Assembly (NCBI GenBank): GCA_050183765.1
Contig: JBFXAZ010000184.1
Span: forward strand, 1-7,203
Origin: JAFAZJ01 sp050183765
GTDB taxonomy: Bacteria; Pseudomonadota; Alphaproteobacteria; Reyranellales; Reyranellaceae
Direction: 5' to 3'
DNA: 7,203 nucleotides
Part shown: positions 1-6,257 of the stretch, piece after piece
Numbering within the stretch: the stretch's first letter is position 1
How the letters are laid out: each line of letters starts with the position of its first letter
The notes under the pieces: generated by a model
What the model was told of the DNA's origin: nothing
The model's database searches: none
Seen by the model: the letters and a program-made list of their open reading frames with translations, nothing else
Made by a program: the position numbers and the translations under genes

Positions 1-232
1 CCTGCAACCACTGTGAAGACCTCAACAGCATGTCAGCCAACTCGGACTGCTGTACTGTCTTCGATGTCCCCGAACGGGTGTCCTCGATGTCTCCCCTCCA
101 AACACCCCGGAGGGGGAAGGTGGCGCGGAGCGACGGATGGGGGATGCCTCAACGCGTCCGGTATCCGTCTTCGACATCCCCCTTCCGCCCTTCAGGCACC
201 TTCCCCCTTCAGGGGGAAGGCGGCGTCGGCGA
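1..232. other. Non-coding region with mosaic hairpin repeats
   Basis: No credible gene lies here; short open frames crossing it are low-complexity shadows. The stretch is built from repeated pieces. GTCTTCGATGTCCCC (57-71), a relative at 80-96 and GTCTTCGACATCCCCC (167-182) are imperfect copies of one motif. GGGGGAAGGTGGCG (112-125) recurs as GGGGGAAGGCGGCG (212-225), exactly 100 bp apart. Three stem-loops can be drawn: 93-99 with 109-115, 139-146 with 175-182, and 199-207 with 212-220. The second stem is flanked by a further complementary pair, GACGGAT (132-138) and ATCCGTC (163-169). This composition resembles the dispersed GC-rich intergenic palindromes common in alphaproteobacterial genomes. 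Whether it is dispersed in this genome cannot be seen from one window. Confidence 0.6.
199..220 (-). terminator. Stem-loop just downstream of the repeat-protein gene
   Basis: CCTTCCCCC (199-207) pairs perfectly with GGGGGAAGG (212-220) around a 4-nt loop, a 9-bp stem starting 12 bp past the stop codon of the minus-strand gene ending at 233. Its position suits a transcript-end or 3'-stabilising hairpin. No T-run follows on the minus strand, so it is not a canonical intrinsic terminator, and it may simply be one arm of the repeat mosaic at 57-225. Confidence 0.35.
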
Positions 233-2512
233 TCAGTTGCGGCTGGGGCCGCGCCGTCGGCCGCCGCGCTGCTCCGCGGCTTCGAGCTCGGCACGCACGG
301 CGATCACGTCGCGCGACTGCGGGTCGAGCTTTTCGGCCTCGACGACGGCACGTTCGGCATCGTCGAGATCGTGGCGCGCGATCAGCGCCCGCGCCTGCGC
401 GACCAGCGCGCGCACGCGCATCTCGACCTGAGGATTGGGCGGCTTGGCATCGGGCTTTGCATCGGCCGGCTTGGTCTGCGGCGGCTTGGCGGGCGCCGGC
501 GGCTTCGCGTCGGCGGGCTTGGAGGGCGGCGCCGGCGGCGGCGCGGCCGGCGGCTTGGCGGCGGCGTCGCGGCGCGCCTCCGCGAGGCGCCGGGCGAGGG
601 CATCCCAGCCCTGGTGGCGCGGATGGCCGCGCCGGCCCTCGGCCAGCAGGCGGTCGGCGTCGGCGAACTGCCGGCGGGCGATGGCCGCGTCGATCGAGGC
701 GGTGATGGCGCGGATCTCGGCCTCGGTGCGCCGCTGATCGGAACGCCGGCGCTCGATGTCGGCGCGCACCACGGCGGCCTCCGGCAGGTCGGGCACGAGC
801 TTGTTGGCCTCGTTCAGCAGGGCGGTGGCGCGATCGTAGTCGCCCCTGCCGGCGGCCTGACGCGCCTGGTTCACCAGGTTCATCGCGCGCTCGCGCCGTT
901 CGCGGTGCTCGCGCACCTGTCGGTCGTCGCCGGCGCGCGCCGCGGCCAGCCGGCGGCGCTGCTCGGCCCAGTCGGGCCGGTTGGGGTAGCGCCGGGCGCC
1001 GTCGTCGAGCAGCCGGTTGGCCTCGTCGAAGCGGTGGCCGAGGATCGCGGCCTCGAACGCCGCCATCAGCAGTCGGAACTGCTCGTTCTGCACCTCGGCG
1101 CGCGCGCGTGCCCGGCCGAGATCGGCGCGCAGCTGGTTGGCTTCGGGCAGGCCGGGCGTGAGCTGGTCGGCGAGTGCGAGCTGGCGCTCGGCGGCGCCGA
1201 AATCGCCGCGGTCCATGGCGCGGCGACCCTCGGTCACCGCCGTCTTCGCGCGCTGCAGGCGGTTCAACCAGTCGGCCTGCTGGCGGATCTGGTTGAGCTT
1301 GTCGACATCGGCGCGGAACTGCGGATCGTTGGGGAAGCGGCGCAGCGCGTCCTTGATCAGATCCTCGGCCTCCCACAGCGCGTGGGTCGCGAACGCGCGC
1401 TCGATGGCGGCCTCGAACTGGTAACGCTCGCGATAACGCTGGCCACGCTCGGCGCGCATCCGGGCGATCTCGGTTCGCGCGCGCGCGATGTCGGCGAGGC
1501 CCGGCGAGGCGCGATCGGCCTCCTGCAGCAGCCGCTCGGCGCCGGCGAAATCGCCGAAATTCGCCTGGCGGCGTGCCTCGACGATCAGCTGGCGCGCTTC
1601 CTCCATCTTCGCCGCGCGCGCCTGGTTGGCCTTGATGTTGGCCAGCCGCTGCTGGAACGGCCGCCAGGTCGCCATCGCATTGGGAAAGCGTCTGACGGCG
1701 TCGGCGATCAGCGGCTCGGCGCGCGGCACGTCGTCGGCCAGCAGCGCCTGGTTGATCGCCGCGGCCAGCGCGCGCTGATCGGCTTCCGTGTTGGTGACCG
1801 TCGGCGCCGGCGGCTGCGGCGCACCGGCCTTCGGGAAGTCGCGGAAGCTCACCTGCGTGCTTTCGCAATCGAGCCGGTCGTCGACGTCGATCTCGCCCTG
1901 CGCGCAGGCGAGCACCGTGCCGGCGCGGTCGCGCAGGAAGACGCGATCGCGGCCATCCTGCCGGGCGACGCCCATGAAGACGAGCCGGCGATCGCTGTCG
2001 CGCGTGACCGGCAGCTCGGCGCAGCCCGATTCGGCGCACCACAGGATCTGCGCCCGGCCGTCGCGCTCGTCGAGCGTGCGCAGGATCGCGGCGCGCGACG
2101 AGACGCGGTCGCCCTGACGAACGATGAAGCTGCCGAGGAAGCTGGCGGGGCCGGTGCGGTCGTCGAGCTTGGCGCAGCGATCGTCCGCGCAGGCGAGGAT
2201 CACGGTGCGTCCCTTGTCGTGATCGGCATGCTGGAACGAGAGATGGTAGCGGCGGTCGGCGAAGCCCAGCGGCTCGATGGTCGCCTTCGGCAGTTCCTTG
2301 TCCTGCACGCCCTCGACGTGGACCTGCTTGCAGAACGAATCGGCGGCGCAGACCCATGGCACGCCCTCGATGCGGAAGACGTGGATCGCCGGATCGCGGT
2401 TGAACATGAGCGGCGCATAGCCGGACGGCGGGAAATCCTGCGCCACGGCCGGCGCCGCGACGGCGACTCCCAGCAAGGCGGTCAAGGCGAGGGGACGGGC
2501 GATCGCGCGCAT
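233..2512 (-). CDS. Exported TPR-like repeat protein with N-terminal cysteine-pair domain
   Basis: 759 residues. The ATG at 2512 is chosen because it begins a signal peptide (positively charged start, hydrophobic run, Ala-Val-Ala at 22-24 as the cleavage site) and has GGAGAA about 8 nt upstream; an in-frame start 44 codons earlier would bury the signal. Residues about 26-226 form a domain with four cysteine pairs (C55/C61, C108/C113, C159/C164, C203/C216) at 44-53-residue spacing, plausibly disulfides in the periplasm. Residues 253-745 contain four helical super-repeats. In each, a segment ending RRFPN...W/F (W283, F399, W515, W636) is followed by a segment centred on GDF/GDY/HDL (D321, D437, D558, D715) with AERLL-type helices, typical of TPR-like folds. 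A Pro/Ala/Lys linker (about 648-694) splits the last unit. The C-terminus is Arg-rich. I do not recognise a named family; a periplasmic scaffold or protein-binding role is inference. It is transcribed separately from the gene upstream, which has its own terminator. Confidence 0.88.
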   Translation of the reverse strand: MRAIARPLALTALLGVAVAAPAVAQDFPPSGYAPLMFNRDPAIHVFRIEGVPWVCAADSFCKQVHVEGVQDKELPKATIEPLGFADRRYHLSFQHADHDKGRTVILACADDRCAKLDDRTGPASFLGSFIVRQGDRVSSRAAILRTLDERDGRAQILWCAESGCAELPVTRDSDRRLVFMGVARQDGRDRVFLRDRAGTVLACAQGEIDVDDRLDCESTQVSFRDFPKAGAPQPPAPTVTNTEADQRALAAAINQALLADDVPRAEPLIADAVRRFPNAMATWRPFQQRLANIKANQARAAKMEEARQLIVEARRQANFGDFAGAERLLQEADRASPGLADIARARTEIARMRAERGQRYRERYQFEAAIERAFATHALWEAEDLIKDALRRFPNDPQFRADVDKLNQIRQQADWLNRLQRAKTAVTEGRRAMDRGDFGAAERQLALADQLTPGLPEANQLRADLGRARARAEVQNEQFRLLMAAFEAAILGHRFDEANRLLDDGARRYPNRPDWAEQRRRLAAARAGDDRQVREHRERRERAMNLVNQARQAAGRGDYDRATALLNEANKLVPDLPEAAVVRADIERRRSDQRRTEAEIRAITASIDAAIARRQFADADRLLAEGRRGHPRHQGWDALARRLAEARRDAAAKPPAAPPPAPPSKPADAKPPAPAKPPQTKPADAKPDAKPPNPQVEMRVRALVAQARALIARHDLDDAERAVVEAEKLDPQSRDVIAVRAELEAAEQRGGRRRGPSRN
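434..562 (-). repeat. Low-complexity Pro/Ala/Lys linker coding sequence
   Basis: This segment encodes residues about 651-693 of the repeat protein. The protein reads as repeated PPA, KPADAK and PPAPAKPP-like units, and the DNA shows matching GGCGGCTTGGC-like micro-repeats. Such linkers are usually flexible and extended in exported proteins. It is the most likely stretch of the gene to vary in length between strains by slippage. Confidence 0.7.
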
Positions 2513-2612
2513 GTCGGCTTCTCCGGGTACGACTTGTGACGCTGGGTGCTCGGATGGGGCCGCAGGCGGGCCGTACGCGTCAACGCCGATCGTCCGAGCG
2601 GGGTTCCGAACG
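2513..2612 (-). promoter_or_regulatory. Leader and possible promoter of the repeat-protein gene
   Basis: The 100 bp between the upstream terminator and the ATG at 2512 must carry the promoter if the terminator works. On the minus strand, TTGACG (positions 2583-2578) matches five of six bases of a sigma-70 -35 box, but no convincing -10 box lies 16-18 bp further on, only C-rich sequence. The ribosome site GGAGAA lies just before the start codon. The promoter call is therefore weak. Confidence 0.25.
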
Positions 2613-2642
2613 AAAAGCGGCGCCGGATCGCACCGGCGCCGC
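2613..2642 (-). terminator. Intrinsic terminator of the substrate-binding protein gene
   Basis: A perfect 10-bp GC stem, GCGGCGCCGG (2617-2626) with CCGGCGCCGC (2633-2642), closes a 6-nt loop. Read on the minus strand it is followed directly by TTTT (2616-2613). It begins 26 bp after the stop codon of the minus-strand gene ending at 2669. Stem, short T-run, position and orientation all fit a Rho-independent terminator, separating that gene from the repeat-protein gene downstream. Confidence 0.85.
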
Positions 2643-2668
2643 ATGCGCCCACGATCCGGACAGGATTG

Positions 2669-4258
2669 CTACTTCTTCTTCTCGACGTTCCAGAACACGG
2701 TGACCGGCGAGACCATGTTGCCGGAGACGTACTTGGCGCGCGCGATCGGCGCGTACCACTGGCCGAGGAAGATGTGCGTCGGCTGCTCGGCGGCGCGCAG
2801 CTGGATCGCCTCGGCGATCGCCTTCTGCTTCGCCGGGTCGACCTCGCTCACGAACTTCGCGCGCAGCGCCTCCATCTCCGGGTCGCAGGCCCAGCCGAAC
2901 CACGCCTTGTCGCAGGAGGCGTTGATGTAGGCGTGCGTCGCCGGGTTGACGATGTCGACGGCCGCCGACGAGGTGAGGAAGGCGTTCCAGCCGCCCTGCG
3001 CCGGCGGATCCTTCTTGGCGCGCCGCGCCACGAGGCTCGACCAGTCCATCGACTGCATGTCGACCTTCATGCCGGCGCGCTCCATCAGCGCCTTCGCCAC
3101 CGGCGCGAGATTGGTCAGCACGTAGAGGTCGGTGGAATGCATCAGCACGACCGGCGTGCCGTCATAGCCGGCCTCCTTGAGCAGCGCCTTGGCCTTGGCG
3201 AAGTTCGACTCGAGCTTGTCGTCCCAGCCCTTGGTCGAGGCGAAGGGCGTGTCGCACATGAAGAACGCCTTGCAGACCTTGTAGTACTTCGGATCGCCGA
3301 TCACGGCGTCGAGGAAGTCCTTCTGGTTGAAGGCGTAGAGCATCGCCTGGCGGATCTTGGGATTGTCGAACGGCGGATACTTCTGATTGAAGCGGAAGAT
3401 GTACTGGTTGCCCCACGGATTGGTGGTGACCAGATCGACCTTGCCGCTCTTCGTCATCAGCGGCAGCAGGTCGTGCTGCGGCGACTCGATCATGTCGATC
3501 TCGCCGTTGACCAGGGCGTTGACCGCGGTCTGCTGGTCCGACATCGCCACCCATTCGACGCGATCGACCTTGGCGATCTTGCCGCCGGCCATTCCCGAGG
3601 CCGGCTCGCTGCGCGGCTTGTACTTGGGGTTCTTGACGTAGACCGTGCGGTCGCCGGGCTTCCACTGGTCCTTCACGAAGATGAAGGGCCCCGAGCCGGT
3701 CGTGTCGGTGATCTGCTTGAACGGATCGGTCTTGGCCACGCGCTCCGGCATGACGAAGATCGGACCCGAGGGCTTGGACACCGCCAGCATCAGGAGGCTG
3801 GTGGGCTCCTTTAGGTCGACGCGGAACGTCCTGGCGTCGACTACGGCGACGTCCTTTACCTTGGGCATCAGCAGCTGGCCCACCGGATCGCGCACCGACC
3901 AGCGCTTGAACGAGGCCACCACGTCCGTCGCCGTCACCGGCGCGCCATCGTGGAACTCGAGGCCCTCGCGCAGGGTGAAGGCATAGGACAGGTTGTCCGG
4001 CGCCACCTCCCACTTGTCGACCATCTGCGGCTGGATCTGCAGCTTCTCGTCGAGCGCGAACAGCGTGTCGTAAATCATGTAGCCGTGGTTGCGCACGATG
4101 TAGGCCGTGGTCCACACCGGATCGAGGATCTTGACATCCGAATGCATGACCACGCGGAACGTCGTTTGCGCCTGCGCCCACGATGCGCCGAACGTCACGA
4201 GGCCCGCGGACAGCGCGATCGCCGCGCGCCGCGTCCACTTCCTCAACGAAGATGCCAT
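2669..4258 (-). CDS. ABC transporter substrate-binding protein, family 5 (peptide/solute)
   Basis: 529 residues, the usual length for SBP_bac_5 (DppA/OppA/NikA-like) proteins, which capture peptides or other solutes in the periplasm for an ABC importer. Residues 1-30 form a Sec signal peptide (KWTRR start, hydrophobic core, cleavage after AQA at 28-30). The family's N-terminal signature follows: DVKILDPVW (41-49), YDTLFALDE (63-71), the LREGLEFHDG segment (96-105) with VTATDVVASFKRW after it, and a TGSGPF turn (187-192). Two cysteine pairs, C329/C335 and C449/C458 (within SCDKAWFGWACDPEME), resemble a subgroup common in alphaproteobacteria and may be disulfides. The ATG at 4258 is preferred because GGGAG lies 8 nt upstream; an ATG six codons earlier (4276) has a poorer site. 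No permease or ATPase gene is adjacent, and the gene has its own terminator, so it looks monocistronic. The ligand cannot be read from sequence. Confidence 0.95.
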   Translation of the reverse strand: MASSLRKWTRRAAIALSAGLVTFGASWAQAQTTFRVVMHSDVKILDPVWTTAYIVRNHGYMIYDTLFALDEKLQIQPQMVDKWEVAPDNLSYAFTLREGLEFHDGAPVTATDVVASFKRWSVRDPVGQLLMPKVKDVAVVDARTFRVDLKEPTSLLMLAVSKPSGPIFVMPERVAKTDPFKQITDTTGSGPFIFVKDQWKPGDRTVYVKNPKYKPRSEPASGMAGGKIAKVDRVEWVAMSDQQTAVNALVNGEIDMIESPQHDLLPLMTKSGKVDLVTTNPWGNQYIFRFNQKYPPFDNPKIRQAMLYAFNQKDFLDAVIGDPKYYKVCKAFFMCDTPFASTKGWDDKLESNFAKAKALLKEAGYDGTPVVLMHSTDLYVLTNLAPVAKALMERAGMKVDMQSMDWSSLVARRAKKDPPAQGGWNAFLTSSAAVDIVNPATHAYINASCDKAWFGWACDPEMEALRAKFVSEVDPAKQKAIAEAIQLRAAEQPTHIFLGQWYAPIARAKYVSGNMVSPVTVFWNVEKKK

Positions 4259-4391
4259 GGCTACCACTCCCGTCATTGTACCCCGGGCAAATCCTGGGCC
4301 TCGGGTACGGCGGCGGCAAGCGGCTTCGGGGATTTCGCTGGTGGCGTTCCCTGCTAGACTCGCGCGCGACACCTTCAGGAGGATCGCCGCC
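4259..4391. promoter_or_regulatory. Divergent intergenic region between transporter protein and dehydrogenase
   Basis: These 133 bp must carry the promoters of both divergent genes. GTACCC (4278-4283) and GGGTAC (4303-4308) form an inverted repeat centred near 4293, a possible operator. On the minus strand TACAAT (4280-4275) looks like a -10 box, but it would leave a leader of only about 10 nt and no good -35 is present. On the plus strand TAGACT (4355-4360) is a possible -10, also without a clear -35. On the plus strand AGGAGG (4377-4382) is the dehydrogenase ribosome site. Box assignments are tentative. Confidence 0.4.
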
Positions 4392-5555
4392 ATGACCATC
4401 GCCACCATCCTGACGCCGCGCGTCATCGTCATCGGCGGCGGTGCCGTGGCGCAGGTGGGCGACACCCTGAAGCAGGTCGGCGGCACGCGCCCGCTGGTGG
4501 TCACCGACAAGTTCATGGTCAAGAGCGGCAAGCTCGCCGTCTGCACCGATGCGCTCGGCAAGGCCGGCATCGCCTTCGACGTGTTTTCCGACACGGTCGA
4601 GGATCCCACCACCGACGTGATCGAGGCCGGTGTGGCGGCGCTGAAGGCCGGCGGCTACGACAGCCTGGTGGCCTTCGGCGGCGGTTCCCCCATCGATACA
4701 GCGAAGGCGATGAGCGTGCTGGCCGCCAATGGCGGCAAGATGCGCCAGTACAAGGTGCCCAACCCGATTCCGAAGCAGGGCCTGCCGCTGGTGGCGATCC
4801 CGACCACGGCCGGCACCGGCTCGGAGGTGACGCGCTTCACGGTGATCACCGACACCGAGACCGACGAGAAGATGCTGATCGCCGGCGTGCCCTGCATGGC
4901 CGCCGCCGCGATTGTCGACTACGAGCTGACCCTGACCAAGCCGTACCGGCTCACCGCCGACACCGGCATCGATTCGCTGACCCACGCCATCGAGGCCTAT
5001 GTCAGCAAGCGCGCCAGCCCGCACGCCGACAGCCTGGCGAAATCGGCGATGCGGCTGATCCACGACAACATCCGCACCGTCTGTGACCAGCCCGACAACC
5101 GAGCGGCGCGCGAGAAGATGATGCTGGCCGCGACCCAGGCCGGCATGGCGTTCTCGAACTCCTCGGTGGCGCTGGTGCATGGCATGAGCCGGCCGATCGG
5201 GGCCTTCTTCCACGTGCCGCACGGCCTGTCGAACGCCATGCTGCTGCCGGCGATCACCGCCTTCTCGGCCAACGCCGCGCTCGACCGCTACGCCGATTGC
5301 GCCCGTGCCATGGGCGTCGCCGGCGACGAGGTGTCCGACCAGACGGCGGTGGCGATGCTGCTGGACTCGCTCACGAAGCTGAACGCCGACCTCAAGGTGC
5401 CGACGCCCAAGGCCTACGGAATCGACGAATCGAAATACGTCTCGCTGATGCCGACCATGGCCGAACAGGCGCTGGCCTCAGGCTCGCCCAACAACAACCC
5501 GCGCGTGCCGACGAAGGACGAGATCGTCGAGCTGTACAAGAAGGTGTGGGCGTAG
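4392..5555 (+). CDS. Iron-containing (group III) alcohol dehydrogenase
   Basis: 387 residues, full length for the Fe-ADH family (FucO, AdhB, YiaY, DhaT), cytoplasmic NAD(P)-dependent enzymes that interconvert alcohols and aldehydes or ketones. The N-terminal Rossmann part has GGGSPIDTAKA (96-106), the family's nucleotide-binding signature, and Asp39, the position that favours NAD over NADP in FucO. The metal ligands are all present with FucO-like spacing: D194 and H198 (in DSLTHAIEAY), H263 (HGMSRPIG) and H277 (HVPHG). PTTAGTGSE (138-145 region) and the long helical C-terminal domain are also typical. AGGAGG sits 9 nt before the ATG at 4392, which settles the start. It is divergent from the substrate-binding protein gene and ends 4 bp from the stop of the convergent regulator. 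Substrate is open: ethanol, lactaldehyde, propanediol, hydroxybutyrate and others are all served by this family. Confidence 0.96.
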   Translation: MTIATILTPRVIVIGGGAVAQVGDTLKQVGGTRPLVVTDKFMVKSGKLAVCTDALGKAGIAFDVFSDTVEDPTTDVIEAGVAALKAGGYDSLVAFGGGSPIDTAKAMSVLAANGGKMRQYKVPNPIPKQGLPLVAIPTTAGTGSEVTRFTVITDTETDEKMLIAGVPCMAAAAIVDYELTLTKPYRLTADTGIDSLTHAIEAYVSKRASPHADSLAKSAMRLIHDNIRTVCDQPDNRAAREKMMLAATQAGMAFSNSSVALVHGMSRPIGAFFHVPHGLSNAMLLPAITAFSANAALDRYADCARAMGVAGDEVSDQTAVAMLLDSLTKLNADLKVPTPKAYGIDESKYVSLMPTMAEQALASGSPNNNPRVPTKDEIVELYKKVWA

Positions 5556-5559
5556 GCTG

Positions 5560-5937
5560 CTATGCGGACGCGCGGTCCTCGGCATCGATCAGGCAATCGG
5601 CCGGGATGTTCCATTCGCGGCTGAGCTTGCGGATCATTGCCAGCGTCAGCGGGCGATTGCGGTTCAGCACTTCCGACGCACGCGAGCGCGACCCGAGCAG
5701 GCGCGCGAGATCGCCCTGGGTATAGCCTGCGGTTTCCATGCGATAGAGGATGGCGTCGACTGGCGACGGCGGGTCGATCGGCCAGCGCTTGCGCTCGTAT
5801 GCCTCGATCAGGGTCGCGAGCACGTCGAAGCGGTCGGCCTCGGGCGTGCCCTTGCGCGGCGGGCGATCGAAATACTTCTCGATCGCGCGCAGCGCCGCGT
5901 CGTAGTCAGCCTCCGTCCGGATCGGCTTGATCTTCAT
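5560..5937 (-). CDS. HigA/COG5499-type antitoxin-like HTH regulator
   Basis: 125 residues. The N-terminal part (IKPIRTEADYDAAL at 3-16, then GTPEADRFDVLATLIEAYE at about 30-48) and the WPIDPPSPVDAI segment (52-63) match the HigA-type antitoxin family, which neutralises a HigB/RelE-like mRNA-cleaving toxin and represses its own operon. The helix-turn-helix lies at about 64-115: TQGDLARLLG (73-82) as the first DNA-contact helices and SRASEVLNRNR (85-95) as the recognition helix, followed by LTLAMIRKL. The ATG at 5937 has GGAG about 8 nt upstream. In typical loci the toxin gene lies immediately upstream of the antitoxin; here the 99 bp upstream contain no HigB-like sequence in any minus-strand frame, and the next gene upstream is an unrelated 63-residue ORF. 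It may be an orphan antitoxin or an independent regulator. Its stop is 4 bp from that of the dehydrogenase. Confidence 0.9.
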   Translation of the reverse strand: MKIKPIRTEADYDAALRAIEKYFDRPPRKGTPEADRFDVLATLIEAYERKRWPIDPPSPVDAILYRMETAGYTQGDLARLLGSRSRASEVLNRNRPLTLAMIRKLSREWNIPADCLIDAEDRASA

Positions 5938-5984
5938 CGCACGGTCTCCGCGTCGGGCGGAGTGTACTATGCTGCGGTGTTCTC

Positions 5985-6003
5985 CGGCTGCACTTGCAGG
6001 CCG
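5985..6003. promoter_or_regulatory. Inverted repeat upstream of the HTH gene, possible operator
   Basis: CTGCA-CT-TGCAG (5988-5999) is a perfect 5-bp inverted repeat, extending imperfectly to CGG...CCG on either side. It lies about 50 bp before the ATG of the HTH regulator. Antitoxins of this type usually bind palindromes in their own promoter, so autoregulation through this site is plausible. On the minus strand a weak -10-like CATAGT lies near 5969-5974. Confidence 0.35.
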
Positions 6004-6025
6004 TCGGAGGGCAGGCCGTCGGAGG
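5996..6025. repeat. Perfect 15-bp tandem duplication
   Basis: GCAGGCCGTCGGAGG occurs at 5996-6010 and again at 6011-6025 with no mismatch and no gap. It lies in the non-coding gap between the HTH gene and the small gene ending at 6037, overlapping the edge of the inverted repeat at 5985-6003. It looks like a recent slippage duplication. Confidence 0.9.
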
Positions 6026-6036
6026 ATCGCGTGCGA

Positions 6037-6228
6037 TCAGGCCAAGACCACCGGCGGGTCGAAGGCGAAGCCGGCGTTGGCGATCAGCGTGCGCACGATG
6101 ATCTCGGCGCTCTCCAGCGTCTCGCCGACCGTGCGGCCGATTGCGACGAGGCTCGGCATGTCGGCGCTGGCGCCGAGATCAGTTGCCTCGAGCTGCGGTT
6201 CGAGCCGAGGCCTGACGATGCGGTCCAT
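6037..6228 (-). CDS. Small hypothetical protein, 63 residues
   Basis: Encodes 63 residues beginning MDRIVRPRLEPQLEATDLGA. The ATG at 6228 has GGGAG 7 nt upstream, and codon third positions are almost all G or C in the pattern of neighbouring genes, which supports real translation. There is no signal peptide or membrane segment. The middle (IGRTVGETLESAEIIVRTLIANAGF, about 30-54) is predicted by eye to be helical and amphipathic, and the end is hydrophobic (FDPPVVLA). I do not recognise the family. It starts 29 bp after the stop of the 82-residue gene upstream, so the two are probably co-transcribed. The much longer open frame continuing upstream of this ATG is a shadow of other genes. Confidence 0.6.
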   Translation of the reverse strand: MDRIVRPRLEPQLEATDLGASADMPSLVAIGRTVGETLESAEIIVRTLIANAGFAFDPPVVLA

Positions 6229-6240
6229 GGGAGATCTCCC
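6229..6240 (-). promoter_or_regulatory. Ribosome site inside a perfect 12-bp palindrome
   Basis: GGGAGATCTCCC is fully self-complementary and abuts the ATG of the 63-residue gene. Its first half is the ribosome-binding sequence. In RNA it could fold as a 4-bp GGGA/TCCC stem with a GATC loop that hides the site, or the DNA could be a dimeric protein-binding site. This is a fact of sequence; either role is inference. Confidence 0.5.
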
Positions 6241-6257
6241 GGACGCAGGGGATGGGA

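Noticed and set aside
192..2357. 721-residue minus-strand frame overlapping the repeat-protein gene
   Set aside because: Low-complexity Arg/Ala/Gly translation in a shifted frame of the same DNA; no ribosome site or domain.
137..2539. 800-residue plus-strand open frame antisense to the repeat-protein gene
   Set aside because: Composition is Arg/Gly/Ala/Val/Leu-rich without motifs, and it mirrors a gene with a signal peptide and clear repeats on the minus strand. Long antisense frames are expected at this GC content.
2546..3814. 422-residue plus-strand frame antisense to the substrate-binding protein
   Set aside because: Shadow of a confidently identified SBP_bac_5 gene; the translation is Arg/Leu/His/Val-rich with no recognisable domain.
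4107..4391. N-terminal extension of the dehydrogenase up to 482 residues
   Set aside because: It overlaps the start of the divergent gene and lacks family similarity; AGGAGG before the ATG at 4392 fixes the start, giving the normal family length.
4259..4612. N-terminal extension of the substrate-binding protein up to 647 residues
   Set aside because: The extension overlaps the divergent dehydrogenase coding sequence and would place the signal peptide internally. The ATG at 4258 has a proper ribosome site.
3162..5222. 686-residue minus-strand frame spanning the dehydrogenase and part of the transporter protein gene
   Set aside because: It crosses two well-supported genes on different strands and has a composition typical of shadow frames (Arg/Gly/His-rich).
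5996..6025. CRISPR-like repeat
   Set aside because: Only two adjacent 15-bp copies with no spacers; a plain tandem duplication.
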